From Bryobacteraceae bacterium (GTDB lineage: Bacteria; Acidobacteriota; Terriglobia; Bryobacterales; Bryobacteraceae): DNA of 64,000 nt. The notes under the pieces are model-generated. The model ran no database searches. It was given only the letters and a program-made list of their open reading frames with translations, and had not been told where the DNA came from. Positions 51,991 to 61,646 of this stretch are shown in pieces (within the stretch, counting starts at the first letter, position 1; each line of letters begins with the position of its first letter). The position numbers and the translations under genes were made by a program. The stretch is taken from assembly GCA_041394945.1 (NCBI GenBank), contig JAWKHH010000002.1, positions 814,501 to 878,500 on the forward strand, in the 5' to 3' direction.

Positions 51991-54900
51991 CCTCCGCTAC
52001 CCTCGTCCGACGCGGCCTCCTCTACCATCTTCGAACCAACCTCGCCGTCATCTCCGGTGTCGCCGTCGCCGTCGCCGTTCTCGCGGGCGCCTTCCTCGTT
52101 GGCGATTCCGTTCGCTCCAGCCTCCGCCGCCTCGCACTCGAACGCATCGGCAACACGCAGTCCGCCGTCGCCGCCACTCACCTTTTTCGCGAATCCCTCG
52201 CCGACGCCTTCGGTGACGCTTGTCCGATCCTCGTGCTCGAAGGCATCGTCACGCACCAGGCGAGCGGACGCCGCGCCGCCGGTGTCGCCGTCTACGGCGT
52301 CGACGACCGCTTCTGGAAATTCCACGGCAGGCCCTCCCTCGGCCTCGGCGCCCGCGACGCCGCCCTCAGTCACTCCCTCGCCGCCGAACTCGGCTCCGCG
52401 CCGGGAGAAACCATCCTCCTCCGCCTCGAAAAACCCACCGACATTCCCGCCGAATCCCTGTTCGGCCGCAAGGAAGATGCCGCCCCCACCTTCCGGTTCG
52501 ATGTCAAATCCGTCCTCGCCGCCGCCGCCCTCGGCGAGTTCTCCCTCCGCCCCTCCCAGGGCGCCGTCCGCGCCATCTTCGTCCCCCTGAGCCGCCTCCA
52601 GCGCGACATCGGCGCCCCGGCACGCGTCAATACGATCCTCGCCGGCAAGACCGCCGCTCCCGTCGATCAGATCCTCGATTCCGCATGGGCTATCGACGAT
52701 CTCGGTCTCCGCGTCCGAACCATTCCCGACGCAGACGCCGTCCAGTTCGAATCCTCGAGCGGCGTCATCGCGGATTCCACCGCCGACACCGCCTCCCGCG
52801 TCGCCGCCTCGCTCGGACTAAAAGTTACTCCCGTCCTCAGTTACATGGCCACCGCCATCCGCGCCGGCGATCGCGAAACCGACTACGCCCTCATCGCCGC
52901 CATTGACCTCGCCCAGCTCGACGAAGACCTCGCCGAAGCCCCCGAAAACGCCATTGTCGTCAACGAATGGGCCGCCCGCGACCTCGCCCTCCGCCCCGGA
53001 ATGCCTGTAACTCTCGAGTATCTTTACTGGCGCGACGACGGCCGCCTCACCACCGAAAAGGCCGAGTTCGAAGCCTCCCGCATCGTCCCCATCGAAGGCC
53101 TCGCCGCCGACCGCGCTCTCTCCCCCGAATACCCTGGCATCACCGACGCCGAAAACGTCGCCGACTGGGACCCGCCCTTCCCCGTCGACCTGTCCAAAAT
53201 CGGAGACCGCGACGAAGACTACTGGGACCGCTATCGCGCAACGCCCAAAGCCTGGATCCCCCTCGCCCGCGGCCAGAAGCTCTGGCAGACCCGCTGGGGC
53301 AAAGTCACCGCCCTTCGCCTCGAACCGCCCTCGGATGATGACGAAGCCCTCCAGAAAGCCGCTACCGAGTTCCGCCGCGGCCTCCGCGCCGCCCTCAAAC
53401 CCGAATCCAACGGACTCACCGTCATCCCCCTCCGCGCCCGCAACGAAGAGGCCTCCCGCGGCGCCACCGACTTCGGCGAGTACTTCAGTTACTTCAGCTT
53501 CTTCCTCATGATGTCCGCCCTCCTGCTCGCCGCTCTCTTCTTCAGGCTCGGCATCGAGCAGCGTTACTCCGAAATCGGCCTGCTGCGGGCCATCGGTTTC
53601 GCCCCGGCCCGCATCCGCCGGCTATTCCTCGCCGAAGGCGCCATCCTCGCTTTGATCGGTGCGCTCATTGGAGCCTTCGGCGCCGTCGCTTATGCCTGGG
53701 CCATCCTCTATGGCCTCGGCTCCTGGTGGTCCGGCGCCGTCGGAACCAACGCGCTTACGCTCCACCTCTCGCCTGCGCCGCTCGCCGGCGGCGTTGCCGG
53801 AGGAATCTTCGCCTCGCTCCTCGCCATCGTCCTCACCCTCCGCGGCGTCAAGGACTGGTCCCCGCGCGCGCTCCTCGCCGGCGCCGAATCCGCACCCTCC
53901 ACAACCAAACCCTCGCGAGCTAAGCTTACCGCCGCCATCACCGGCGCGCTCGCTGTTGCCCTCCTCGCCGCTGGCGCCGCCAAGGCGATGCCCGCCGCTG
54001 GAGCCTTCTTCGGCGGCGGAATGCTCGCCTTGATCGCTCTCCTCGCCGCCTTTCGCGCATGGCTCGCCAACGCCACCGGACGCCTCGTCCGCACCCGCGC
54101 CGCCCTCGCCGTCCGCAACCTCTCCTACCGCCCCGGCCGGACGATCCTCTCCGCCTCACTGGTCGCGGCGGCAACATTCTTGATCGTCTCCGTCGAAGCC
54201 TTCCGCCGCGATCCCCACGCCCTCGAATCCGCCCGCAATTCCGGCACCGGCGGCTTCCCCCTCATCGCGGAATCCGTCCGCCCTATCTACTTCAACCCCA
54301 ACACCGCCCGCGCCGAACTCAACCTGCCGGAGAACAAGGACCTCCGCTTCGTCCCCCTCCGCCTCAAGCCCGGCGACGACGCCAGTTGCCTCAATCTCTA
54401 CCAGCCCCAGAACCCGAGAATCGTTGGCGTCCCCGAAGAGTTGATCCGCGAAAACCGCTTCGCCTTCGCCTCCGGAGATGGCGCAAACCCCTGGACTCTT
54501 CTCGACCAAACCCAACCCGGCGGAGCCATCCCAGCCATCGCCGACGCCAACTCCCTCCAGTACGTCCTCCACAAATCCATCGGCGACGAGCTCACCCTTC
54601 CCACCGGCCAGCGCCTCCGCTTCGTCGCATCCCTCGCCGATAGCGTCTTCCAAAGCGAGATCCTCATCTCGGAACGAAACTTCGTCCGCGCGTTTCCGGC
54701 GCAGCAAGGCTTTCGCATGTTCCTGATCGAAGCCCCGGCCGCGGGCCGCGCCGAACTGGTCGCCGAAATCGAATCCGCCCTCGCCGACCACGGCCTCGAC
54801 GTCACCGCCACCAGCGAAAGACTCGCCGCCTTCCACCGCGTCGAAAACACCTACCTCTCCACCTTCCAAAGCCTCGGCGCTCTCGGCCTGTTGCTCGGGA

Positions 54901-55229
54901 CCCTCGGCCTCGCCGCCGTCCTCTTCCGCAACGTCTACGAACGCCGCCGCGAATTCGGACTCCTCGCCGCCGTCGGCTACTCCCGCGCCGAACTCTCCCG
55001 CCTCGTCATCACCGAGAACGTGGCTCTCCTCCTCGCTGCTCTCGCCATCGGAGCCGGAACCGCCGCCCTCGCCATCGCCCCCGTCCTCGCCTCCCGCGGA
55101 GCCCAGTTCTCCCTCCTCTCCATGGCCGCCCTCCTCGCCGCCGTCTTCGCCGCCGGTCTCCTCGCCACCCTCATCTCCGTCCGCCTCGCCCTGCGCCTCC
55201 CGCTCCTCGCCTCCCTTCGGGCCGGCTGA
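51987..55229 (+). CDS. Large FtsX-like ABC permease
   Basis: 1080 residues, far longer than LolC/E (about 400). An N-terminal helix (LAVISGVAVAVAVLAGAFLVGDSV) is followed by a periplasmic domain of about 450 residues, three helices near 500-620 (SYFSFFLMMSALLLAALFFRLGIEQRYSEIGLLRAIG), a second membrane cluster and periplasmic domain about 640-930, and a last FtsX block near 950-1070 (YLSTFQSLGALGLLLGTLGLAAVLFRNVYERRREFGLLAAVG). Two FtsX cores in one chain would let it work as a pseudo-dimer with two ATPases. Coupled to the ATPase gene; S55-like gene follows 72 bp later. Likely moves lipids or lipoproteins. Confidence 0.88.
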   Translation: MTSATLVRRGLLYHLRTNLAVISGVAVAVAVLAGAFLVGDSVRSSLRRLALERIGNTQSAVAATHLFRESLADAFGDACPILVLEGIVTHQASGRRAAGVAVYGVDDRFWKFHGRPSLGLGARDAALSHSLAAELGSAPGETILLRLEKPTDIPAESLFGRKEDAAPTFRFDVKSVLAAAALGEFSLRPSQGAVRAIFVPLSRLQRDIGAPARVNTILAGKTAAPVDQILDSAWAIDDLGLRVRTIPDADAVQFESSSGVIADSTADTASRVAASLGLKVTPVLSYMATAIRAGDRETDYALIAAIDLAQLDEDLAEAPENAIVVNEWAARDLALRPGMPVTLEYLYWRDDGRLTTEKAEFEASRIVPIEGLAADRALSPEYPGITDAENVADWDPPFPVDLSKIGDRDEDYWDRYRATPKAWIPLARGQKLWQTRWGKVTALRLEPPSDDDEALQKAATEFRRGLRAALKPESNGLTVIPLRARNEEASRGATDFGEYFSYFSFFLMMSALLLAALFFRLGIEQRYSEIGLLRAIGFAPARIRRLFLAEGAILALIGALIGAFGAVAYAWAILYGLGSWWSGAVGTNALTLHLSPAPLAGGVAGGIFASLLAIVLTLRGVKDWSPRALLAGAESAPSTTKPSRAKLTAAITGALAVALLAAGAAKAMPAAGAFFGGGMLALIALLAAFRAWLANATGRLVRTRAALAVRNLSYRPGRTILSASLVAAATFLIVSVEAFRRDPHALESARNSGTGGFPLIAESVRPIYFNPNTARAELNLPENKDLRFVPLRLKPGDDASCLNLYQPQNPRIVGVPEELIRENRFAFASGDGANPWTLLDQTQPGGAIPAIADANSLQYVLHKSIGDELTLPTGQRLRFVASLADSVFQSEILISERNFVRAFPAQQGFRMFLIEAPAAGRAELVAEIESALADHGLDVTATSERLAAFHRVENTYLSTFQSLGALGLLLGTLGLAAVLFRNVYERRREFGLLAAVGYSRAELSRLVITENVALLLAALAIGAGTAALAIAPVLASRGAQFSLLSMAALLAAVFAAGLLATLISVRLALRLPLLASLRAG

Positions 55230-55288
55230 ACCCCGATTGTGGGTCGGCTTGAGCCTGCGATGGGCTTCAGCCCGCCCCGCCGCGACAC

Positions 55289-55294
55289 TACAAT
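55289..55294 (+). promoter_or_regulatory. Putative internal -10 box (TACAAT) before the S55-like gene
   Basis: TACAAT 7 nt before the GTG at 55302; a TTCAGC 17 bp further upstream could be a weak -35. Suggests a second promoter inside the gene cluster. Confidence 0.45.
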
Positions 55295-55301
55295 CAAAGA
55301 T

Positions 55302-56993
55302 GTGACCCGCCTCGTCGGCCTGTTCCTGGCCACCGCCCTGTGCGCCCAGAACATCCTCCCACTCCGCGACGTCCGCCCCGGCATGCGCGGCACCGGCCGC
55401 ACCATCTTCTCCGGCTCTACCATCGAAGAATTCCAAGCCGAAATCCTCGGCGTCCTCGAAAACGCCGGACCCAAACAATCCATCATCCTCGCCCGCCTCT
55501 CCGGCGGACCCCTCGCTACCTCGGGCGTCCTCCAGGGCATGAGCGGCAGCCCCGTCTACATAGATGGCAAACTCATCGGCGCAGTCGCCCTCGGCTTCGC
55601 CTTCTCCAAGGAACCAATCGCCGGCATCCGGCCTATCGAAGAGATGCTCCGCAGCGACGCCCCGCGCCCTGCCCAGGCCCGTACGCTCGACGAACTCGCC
55701 CAAAATCGCCCCGAATTCGGCGCCGGCTCCAACAAACTCATCGATATCTCCACTCCGCTCGCCCTAGGCGGCTTCACCCGCGCCGCCATCCAGCACTTCA
55801 CGCCGCAACTCCGCGCTCTCGGCCTCGAACCCATGCAAGGCGCTGCCGGAGGCGCCACAACCCGCGGCCGGCCCGTCTCCATTCAACCCGGCTCCATGAT
55901 CTCCGTCCAACTCGCCACCGGCGACCTCAACGTCGCCGCCGACGGCACCGTCACCCACATCGATGGCGATCGCATCTACGCCTTCGGTCATCAATTCCTC
56001 TCCACCGGCCCCACCGACATGCCCTTCGCCCGCTCCGAGGTCCTCGCCCTCCTCCCCAACGTCAATACGTCTTTCAAGATCTCCGCCGCCCGCGAATGGA
56101 TCGGCTCCATCACCGCGGACCACAATACCGCCATCGCCGGCCGCATCGGCCGCAAAGCCGTCACCGTCCCCGTCTCCATCGCCGTCAAAGGCCGCGATAC
56201 TTACAAGCTCCAGTTAGTCGACGACCGCCTCCTCACCCCGTTCCTCCTCCAGATGGCCACTTACTCCTCCATCGACGCCACGGACCGCACCACCGGCTCC
56301 TCCACCGTTGACGTCAAAGGCCGCATCCGCTTCGCCCAGGGCCCCGCTGTGACTATCGATAACACCTACGCCTCTGAAACCAACGTCCCCCTCCTCGCCT
56401 CCCTTGCCGCCACCATCCCGCTCAGCTACGCCATGCAGTCCGGCTTCCCCGAGTTCAAACCCACCGCCGTCGATCTCGAAATCGATGTTCGCGACGACCG
56501 CAACCTCCTCCGCGTCGAACAGCTCTGGACCTCCCGCAATCGCGTCCGTCCCGGCGAAAGCTTCGACGCCCATCTCCTCCTCTCCGGCCCCGGCGGCAAG
56601 GAAATCCGCCGCCGCGTCCAATACCAGGTCCCCATCGGCGCGCCCGCCGGACAGCTCCAGATCACCGCCGCCGACGCCATGACCACCAACATCGCCGAGT
56701 TCGCCTCCATCCTCACCCAGCCTCCCTCCACCGCCGCCCGCGTCACTGAAATCCTGAACGGCCTCCGCGGCAACTCTACCGCCACGCTCCGCATCGCCCG
56801 CGTCGACCCGGCCTTCACCGTCCAGGGCCGCCACCTCCCCGATCCTCCGCCGTCGCTTGCTCTCCTCCTTCGCAACGATCCCGGCGCCGCCGCCCCCGCC
56901 GCCGTCTCCAAGCTCGCCAGTTACGACTTCCCCATCGACGGCTGGGTCGTCACCGGCGCTCGCACCACTTACGTCCAGATACAGGAACAATGA
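55302..56993 (+). CDS. SpoIVB/S55 peptidase-like exported protein with swapped motif order
   Basis: 563 residues with a short signal (LVGLFLATALCA). LRDVRPGMRGTGRTIFSG...QGMSGSPVYIDGKLIGAV (about 21-95) matches the C-terminal part of the SpoIVB S55 domain, whose Ser lies in MSGSP. GTVTHIDGDRIYAFGHQFL places a His at 230, resembling the GTMTF..KKYGALGH segment that in Bacillus SpoIVB comes before the Ser. So the Ser and His blocks are in reversed order. The rest is beta-rich. If active it would cut proteins in the periplasm. GTG start chosen for the signal peptide; overlaps the propeller gene by 4 nt (ATGA). Confidence 0.75.
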   Translation: MTRLVGLFLATALCAQNILPLRDVRPGMRGTGRTIFSGSTIEEFQAEILGVLENAGPKQSIILARLSGGPLATSGVLQGMSGSPVYIDGKLIGAVALGFAFSKEPIAGIRPIEEMLRSDAPRPAQARTLDELAQNRPEFGAGSNKLIDISTPLALGGFTRAAIQHFTPQLRALGLEPMQGAAGGATTRGRPVSIQPGSMISVQLATGDLNVAADGTVTHIDGDRIYAFGHQFLSTGPTDMPFARSEVLALLPNVNTSFKISAAREWIGSITADHNTAIAGRIGRKAVTVPVSIAVKGRDTYKLQLVDDRLLTPFLLQMATYSSIDATDRTTGSSTVDVKGRIRFAQGPAVTIDNTYASETNVPLLASLAATIPLSYAMQSGFPEFKPTAVDLEIDVRDDRNLLRVEQLWTSRNRVRPGESFDAHLLLSGPGGKEIRRRVQYQVPIGAPAGQLQITAADAMTTNIAEFASILTQPPSTAARVTEILNGLRGNSTATLRIARVDPAFTVQGRHLPDPPPSLALLLRNDPGAAAPAAVSKLASYDFPIDGWVVTGARTTYVQIQEQ

Positions 56994-59224
56994 GACTCCG
57001 CTCCTACTCTGCCGCCGCCTTCTCCCTGGCCGCTCTCCACGCCGCCTCGCCCACCGCCTGGGAAACCACCACGTACCAGGACTTCGTGAAAGGTAAGTTC
57101 GAAAACATCGCGCTCTCCAAGGACGGCCGCCTCAGCCTTTCTCCGCGCCTCGAAGCAGTATTTGCCTCCGAAGAGCCCGCCGTCTGGAGCATTTCCCGCG
57201 CCGCCGACGGCGCTGTCTACCTCGGCACCGGCCACCGCGGCAAGCTCTACAAGATCGGGCGCGACGGCAAGAGCGAAGTCATCTTCTCCGCCCCCGAGGC
57301 CGAAATCTTCGCCCTCGCCCTCGATGCCGCCGGCCGCGTCTACGCTGGTACATCTCCAGGCGGCAAGATCTACCGCATCGAAAACGGCAAATCGTCGGAA
57401 TACTACGCCACCGGAGCCACCTACATCTGGTCGCTCGCCTTCGGCAAGGATGGCGCTCTCTACGCTGGCGCCGGCAACGAAGGAAAGATCTACCGCGTCA
57501 CCGCCCAAGGCCAGGGCGAAACTTACTACGAGACCGGACAGGGCCACGTCACCAGCCTCGCCGTCGACCCCGAAGGCCGCCTCCTCGCCGGCACCGAACC
57601 CAACGGCATCCTCTACCGCGTCACCGCCAAGGACAAGGCCTTCGTCATCTACGACGCTTCGCTCCCCGAGATCCGCTCCATCGTCGCCGAACCCGACGGG
57701 ACCATCTACCTCGCCGCCATGGGAGGCTCCGTCGCCAGGCAAACCACGCAGCCCGCCGGCTCCAAGCCCGTGGTCACCTCGAACATCTCAGTCTCCGCCA
57801 CCTCAACAAGCATCACCGTTACCGACGAAGCCGCCCAGCAAGGCGAAATCAAGCCCAAGCCCGCTGAGACCGCCGCCCAGCCCGCCGCGGCCGCCACCAC
57901 CCTCGCCACCAGCATCATCGACTACCCCGGCGTCGAAAAGTCCGCGATCTACAAAATCCGCCCGGACCTCACGGTCGAAACCCTCTGGTCCTCAACCGAA
58001 GAAAACGCCTACGACCTCGTCCGCACCGCCCAAGGCCTGCTCTTCGGCGCCGACAATCAGGGTCGCGTCTACCGCCTCGACGACAAGCGCAGAAATGCCC
58101 TCCTCGTCGAAACCCGCGACGGCGAAGTCCTCCGCCTCCTCCCCACCAACGGTGACGTATGGGTGGTTACCGGCGACCCCGGAAAGTTATACCGCCTTCC
58201 CGGCGCGCACGCTGAAAAGGGCGAGTTCGAATCCAACGTCCACGACGCCGGCGGCGCCGCACGCTGGGGTAAGTTGACCTGGAGCGCCGCTTCCTGCCAG
58301 GGCTGCCGGGTCGCGATGCGTGTCCGTACCGGGAACTCCGCGCGCCCCGACAAGACCTGGAGCGACTGGTCCGCTCCGCTGACTGACTCCGCCGGCAGCG
58401 CCATCCCCGCGCCCAACGCCCGCTACGTGCAGTGGAAGATCGAACTCGCCGGCTCCGCCGCGTCCTCGCCCACCGTCGATTGGGTCCGCCTCCCCTACCT
58501 TCCCCAGAACGCCACGCCGGTCCTCAAGAGCCTCACGGTCAGCGCGCAGACCGCCTCTGCCGGCGCGACCAAGACCGCAGCCGCCAGCACCGCGGCCAGT
58601 TATAGCATCACCGTCACCGATACTGGCGACGCCGGCGCATCTTCGGCGTCCGGGACCGCCACCCAGCCCCTCACTCGTGCTTCCCGCGAGCAACTCCTCT
58701 TAAGCTGGCTCGGTGAAGATACCGACGGAGACCGGCTCACTTACTCGATCCACTTCCGCCCCGAAAGCGAACCCGAGTGGACCCTCGCCAAAGCCGATCT
58801 CGGCGAAACCCTCTTCCTCGTGGACGCCGAAGCCCTCGCCGATGGCCGCTACTTTTTCCGCGTCACCGCCTCCGACGCCCCCGTGAACCCGCCCGGCGAC
58901 GGCCGGGAAGCCGAAATCGTCAGCGCGCCCATTCTCATCGATCGCACTCCACCCAGCGTCACCCTCGGGGCGCCCACCCGCCAGGGCGCCGACACCACCA
59001 TCGCTGTCGATGTCGTGGACGCCGCTTCCCCGCTGAAGGCGTGCGAATACTCCATCGATGCCGGCGAATGGAGAACGCTCGCTTCCGCCGACGGCGTCCT
59101 CGACTCCCCCCGCGAATCCTTCGCCATCCGCCTCACCGGCCTCACCCCCGGCCCCCACCTCCTCGTCGTCCGCGCTCGCGACTCCGCCGAAAACGCCGGC
59201 TTGGCGCGCGTCACGCTCCGGTGA
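56990..59224 (+). CDS. Exported beta-propeller protein with C-terminal Fn3-like domains
   Basis: 744 residues. Signal peptide, then an NHL/SMP-30-like propeller (about 55-250): VWSISRAADGAVYLGTGHRGKLYKIG, YIWSLAFGKDGALYAGAGNEGKIYR and so on, each blade ending GK.Y.I. A low-complexity Ala/Thr-rich insert (about 262-305) separates the last blades. The C-terminal half (about 420-744) has two to three immunoglobulin/Fn3-like domains (LLLSWLGEDTDGDRLTYSIHF, APILIDRTPPSVTL). Likely a periplasmic or surface scaffold. Overlaps the S55 gene stop by 4 nt, so the two are translated together. Confidence 0.8.
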   Translation: MRLRSYSAAAFSLAALHAASPTAWETTTYQDFVKGKFENIALSKDGRLSLSPRLEAVFASEEPAVWSISRAADGAVYLGTGHRGKLYKIGRDGKSEVIFSAPEAEIFALALDAAGRVYAGTSPGGKIYRIENGKSSEYYATGATYIWSLAFGKDGALYAGAGNEGKIYRVTAQGQGETYYETGQGHVTSLAVDPEGRLLAGTEPNGILYRVTAKDKAFVIYDASLPEIRSIVAEPDGTIYLAAMGGSVARQTTQPAGSKPVVTSNISVSATSTSITVTDEAAQQGEIKPKPAETAAQPAAAATTLATSIIDYPGVEKSAIYKIRPDLTVETLWSSTEENAYDLVRTAQGLLFGADNQGRVYRLDDKRRNALLVETRDGEVLRLLPTNGDVWVVTGDPGKLYRLPGAHAEKGEFESNVHDAGGAARWGKLTWSAASCQGCRVAMRVRTGNSARPDKTWSDWSAPLTDSAGSAIPAPNARYVQWKIELAGSAASSPTVDWVRLPYLPQNATPVLKSLTVSAQTASAGATKTAAASTAASYSITVTDTGDAGASSASGTATQPLTRASREQLLLSWLGEDTDGDRLTYSIHFRPESEPEWTLAKADLGETLFLVDAEALADGRYFFRVTASDAPVNPPGDGREAEIVSAPILIDRTPPSVTLGAPTRQGADTTIAVDVVDAASPLKACEYSIDAGEWRTLASADGVLDSPRESFAIRLTGLTPGPHLLVVRARDSAENAGLARVTLR

Positions 59225-59245
59225 GATCATCGGTGGTGACAAGCC

Positions 59246-61411
59246 ATGAATCGCAGAGACTTCGTCCGTCACTCCGCCGCGGCCGCCGCCCTCGCTGCCC
59301 CTTCCTTCGCGCAATCGCCTGCGGAAGGCTGGTACTCCCGCCCCATGCGCTGGGCCCAGCTCACGCTCGTCGAAGACGACCCCGGTAACTACGACCCCCA
59401 ATTCTGGCTCGATTACTTCCGCCGCACGCACTCCGACGCCGCCTGCCTCTCCGCCGGCGGCTGCGTCGCGTACTACCCCACCAAAGTCCCCCTCCACTAC
59501 CGTAGCAAGTTCCTCGGCGACCGCGACTCCTTCGGCGAACTCGTCGAAGGCTGCCGAAAACTCAACATGGTGGTGATTGCCCGCACCGATCCCCACGCCG
59601 CCCACCAGGACGTCTACGACGCTCACCCCGACTGGATCGCTGTCGACGCCCGAGGCAACAAGCGTAGGCATTGGGCCGACTCCGAACTGTGGGTCACCTG
59701 CGCCCTCGGTCCCTATAACTTCGACTTCATGACCGAAGTCACCCGCGAAGTCGTCCGCGAATACAAAGTCGATGGCATCTTCAGCAACCGATGGTCGGGT
59801 TCCGGCATGTGCTACTGCGAACACTGCCAGCGCAATTTCAAGGCGTTCTCCGGACTCGACCTCCCCCGCACTCAGGATCCTCGCGCCCCTGCCCGTCGCA
59901 AGTACACCGTCTGGCATCAACAGCGCCTGTTCGAGCTCTGGCGCCTGTGGGACGGCGAGATCAAAAAGATCCGCCCCGAAGCCGCCTACATCGCCAACGC
60001 CGGCGGCGGCGCCCTCAGCGAGCTCGACATGAAGACCATCGGCGAACTCGCCCCCACGCTCTTCGCGGACCGTCAGGCGCGCCGCGGTCTCATGCCCCCG
60101 TGGATGAACGGCAAGAACGGCAAGGAGTACGGCGCAACGCTTCGCGGCAAAGCTATTGCCGGCATCTTCAGCGTGGGCGTCGAGGAACCGTACCGTTGGA
60201 AGGATTCTGTCCAGCACCCCGACGAAATCCGCCTCTGGGTCGCCGACGGCGCCGCCCACAACCTCCGCCCCTGGTTTACTAAGTTCAACGGCAAGGTCAT
60301 CGACAAACGCTGGCTCGCCCCGGTCGAAGAGATCTACAACTGGCACTACCGCAACGAACGCTATCTGCGCAACACCAAATCCCTGGCCCGCGTCGCCATG
60401 GTCTACTCCCAGCGAACCGCGTCCTTCTACGGTGGACCCCGCGCCCGCGCCACGGTCGAAGATCACGCACTCGGCTACTACCAGGCCCTCATCGAAGCCC
60501 GAATCCCCTTCGACATGGTGCACGACGGCCTCCTCGACGCCGAGAGCCTTCGCCCTTATCGCACCCTCATCCTCCCCAACATCGCCGCGCTCTCGAACCA
60601 ACAGTGCGACCAACTCGCCGCCTTCGTCCGCTCCGGCGGCCGCCTGGTCGCCACTCACGAAACCTCCCTCTACGACGAATGGGGCGACCCGCGCAAGGAC
60701 TTCGGCCTCGCCGCCCTCTTCGGCGCCACTTACACCGGCCGCATCGAACGCGACATCCACAACTCCTATCTCAACGTCGATAAGAGCCCCGCCACCGGTA
60801 ACTTCCACCCCATCGTCCGTGGCCTCGAAGACGCCACTCGTATCATCAACGGAACCCAGTGGGTCCACACCAAGCCCGCCCTCTCCGGCTTCTCGCCGCT
60901 AACCCTCGTGCCCTCCTACCCGGACCTCCCGATGGAGCAGGTCTACGCGCGAGTCCCGCGAACCACCATCCCCGGCGTCTACACCAACGAACCGGGCGCC
61001 GGCCGCGTCGTCTACTTCCCGTTCGACCTTGACCGCACGTTCTGGGAAGTCCTCTCGCCCGACCACGGCGCGCTCCTCCGCAACGCCGTCCAATGGGCGC
61101 ACGACGAGCCGCAGCCCCTGCAAGTCGACGGGCAAGGCATGCTCGACGTTTCCCTCTGGAGCCAGAAGGACTCCGTCACCGCCCACCTCGTCAACCTCAC
61201 CAACCCGATGATGATGAAGGGCCCCGTGCGTGAAATCATTTCTTCGCCTCCGCTAAAGGTTCGTCTTCAACTACCCGATAGCCACCGCCCGAAAGCCGTA
61301 AAGTTACTTGTGGGCGGAACCCGGCCGACTTACACCGGCGCCGGTTCCACGCTCCATATCGACGTACCGCCCATCGGAGTCCACGAAGTCATCGCGGTCG
61401 ACTTCGCCTGA
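59246..61411 (+). CDS. Tat-exported glycosidase-like protein (GHL6/GH42-like)
   Basis: 721 residues. MNRRDFVRHSAAAAALAA is a twin-arginine signal. The barrel region (about 30-370) resembles hypothetical glycosyl hydrolase family 6 and alpha-amylase-like proteins: WFDYFRRTHSDA-type start, VVIARTDPHAAH, DGIFSNRWSGSGMCYCEHC, where acidic residues near the C-terminal ends of strands could be catalytic. A middle domain (ALSNQQCDQLAAFVRSGGRLVATHETSLYDEWG) matches the beta-galactosidase trimerisation fold. Likely a periplasmic glycoside hydrolase or sulfatase-independent glycan enzyme; substrate unknown. 21 bp after the propeller gene. Confidence 0.75.
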   Translation: MNRRDFVRHSAAAAALAAPSFAQSPAEGWYSRPMRWAQLTLVEDDPGNYDPQFWLDYFRRTHSDAACLSAGGCVAYYPTKVPLHYRSKFLGDRDSFGELVEGCRKLNMVVIARTDPHAAHQDVYDAHPDWIAVDARGNKRRHWADSELWVTCALGPYNFDFMTEVTREVVREYKVDGIFSNRWSGSGMCYCEHCQRNFKAFSGLDLPRTQDPRAPARRKYTVWHQQRLFELWRLWDGEIKKIRPEAAYIANAGGGALSELDMKTIGELAPTLFADRQARRGLMPPWMNGKNGKEYGATLRGKAIAGIFSVGVEEPYRWKDSVQHPDEIRLWVADGAAHNLRPWFTKFNGKVIDKRWLAPVEEIYNWHYRNERYLRNTKSLARVAMVYSQRTASFYGGPRARATVEDHALGYYQALIEARIPFDMVHDGLLDAESLRPYRTLILPNIAALSNQQCDQLAAFVRSGGRLVATHETSLYDEWGDPRKDFGLAALFGATYTGRIERDIHNSYLNVDKSPATGNFHPIVRGLEDATRIINGTQWVHTKPALSGFSPLTLVPSYPDLPMEQVYARVPRTTIPGVYTNEPGAGRVVYFPFDLDRTFWEVLSPDHGALLRNAVQWAHDEPQPLQVDGQGMLDVSLWSQKDSVTAHLVNLTNPMMMKGPVREIISSPPLKVRLQLPDSHRPKAVKLLVGGTRPTYTGAGSTLHIDVPPIGVHEVIAVDFA

Positions 61412-61439
61412 TTCCCGCCCTTCCAAAACCGTTCACATT

Positions 61440-61500
61440 CCTTTTAGTTTTTCCCGACGACTCCCCTCGTCCCCCGCCTGTAGCATTGACTCATGATGCA
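61440..61500 (+). repeat. Duplicated promoter/start block, copy A
   Basis: 61 bp that align without gaps to copy B at 61647-61707, 46 of 61 positions identical by eye. Shared parts: CCTTTTA, TTTCCCGACGA (61450-61460 region), TAGCAT at 61481-61486 and TCATGATGCA at the end. The TAGCAT ends 6 nt before ATG at 61493. Downstream the reading frame is only 49 codons and unrelated. Confidence 0.6.
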
Positions 61501-61642
61501 ACCTCTACCGCGATTGGAACGCGCCGGACTCCGTCCATACCACGGTGGCGCCCGCCGTCAACGCGAAGTTGCGCTTGCCGTAGCCGCGGCGGAGCGCGGC
61601 CTGCTTCCCTCCCGGGCGGGCCGCGCTCCGGGGAATTCTTGA
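61493..61642 (+). other. Short frame after promoter copy A
   Basis: ATG at 61493 opens 49 codons (MMQPLPRLERAGLRPYHGG...) ending at 61642. Composition is Arg/Ala/Gly-rich with no signal or known motif. It begins like the heme-binding gene (ATGATGCA) only because of the duplicated block. Likely not a gene, or the stump of a lost one. Confidence 0.2.
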
Positions 61643-61646
61643 CAAA

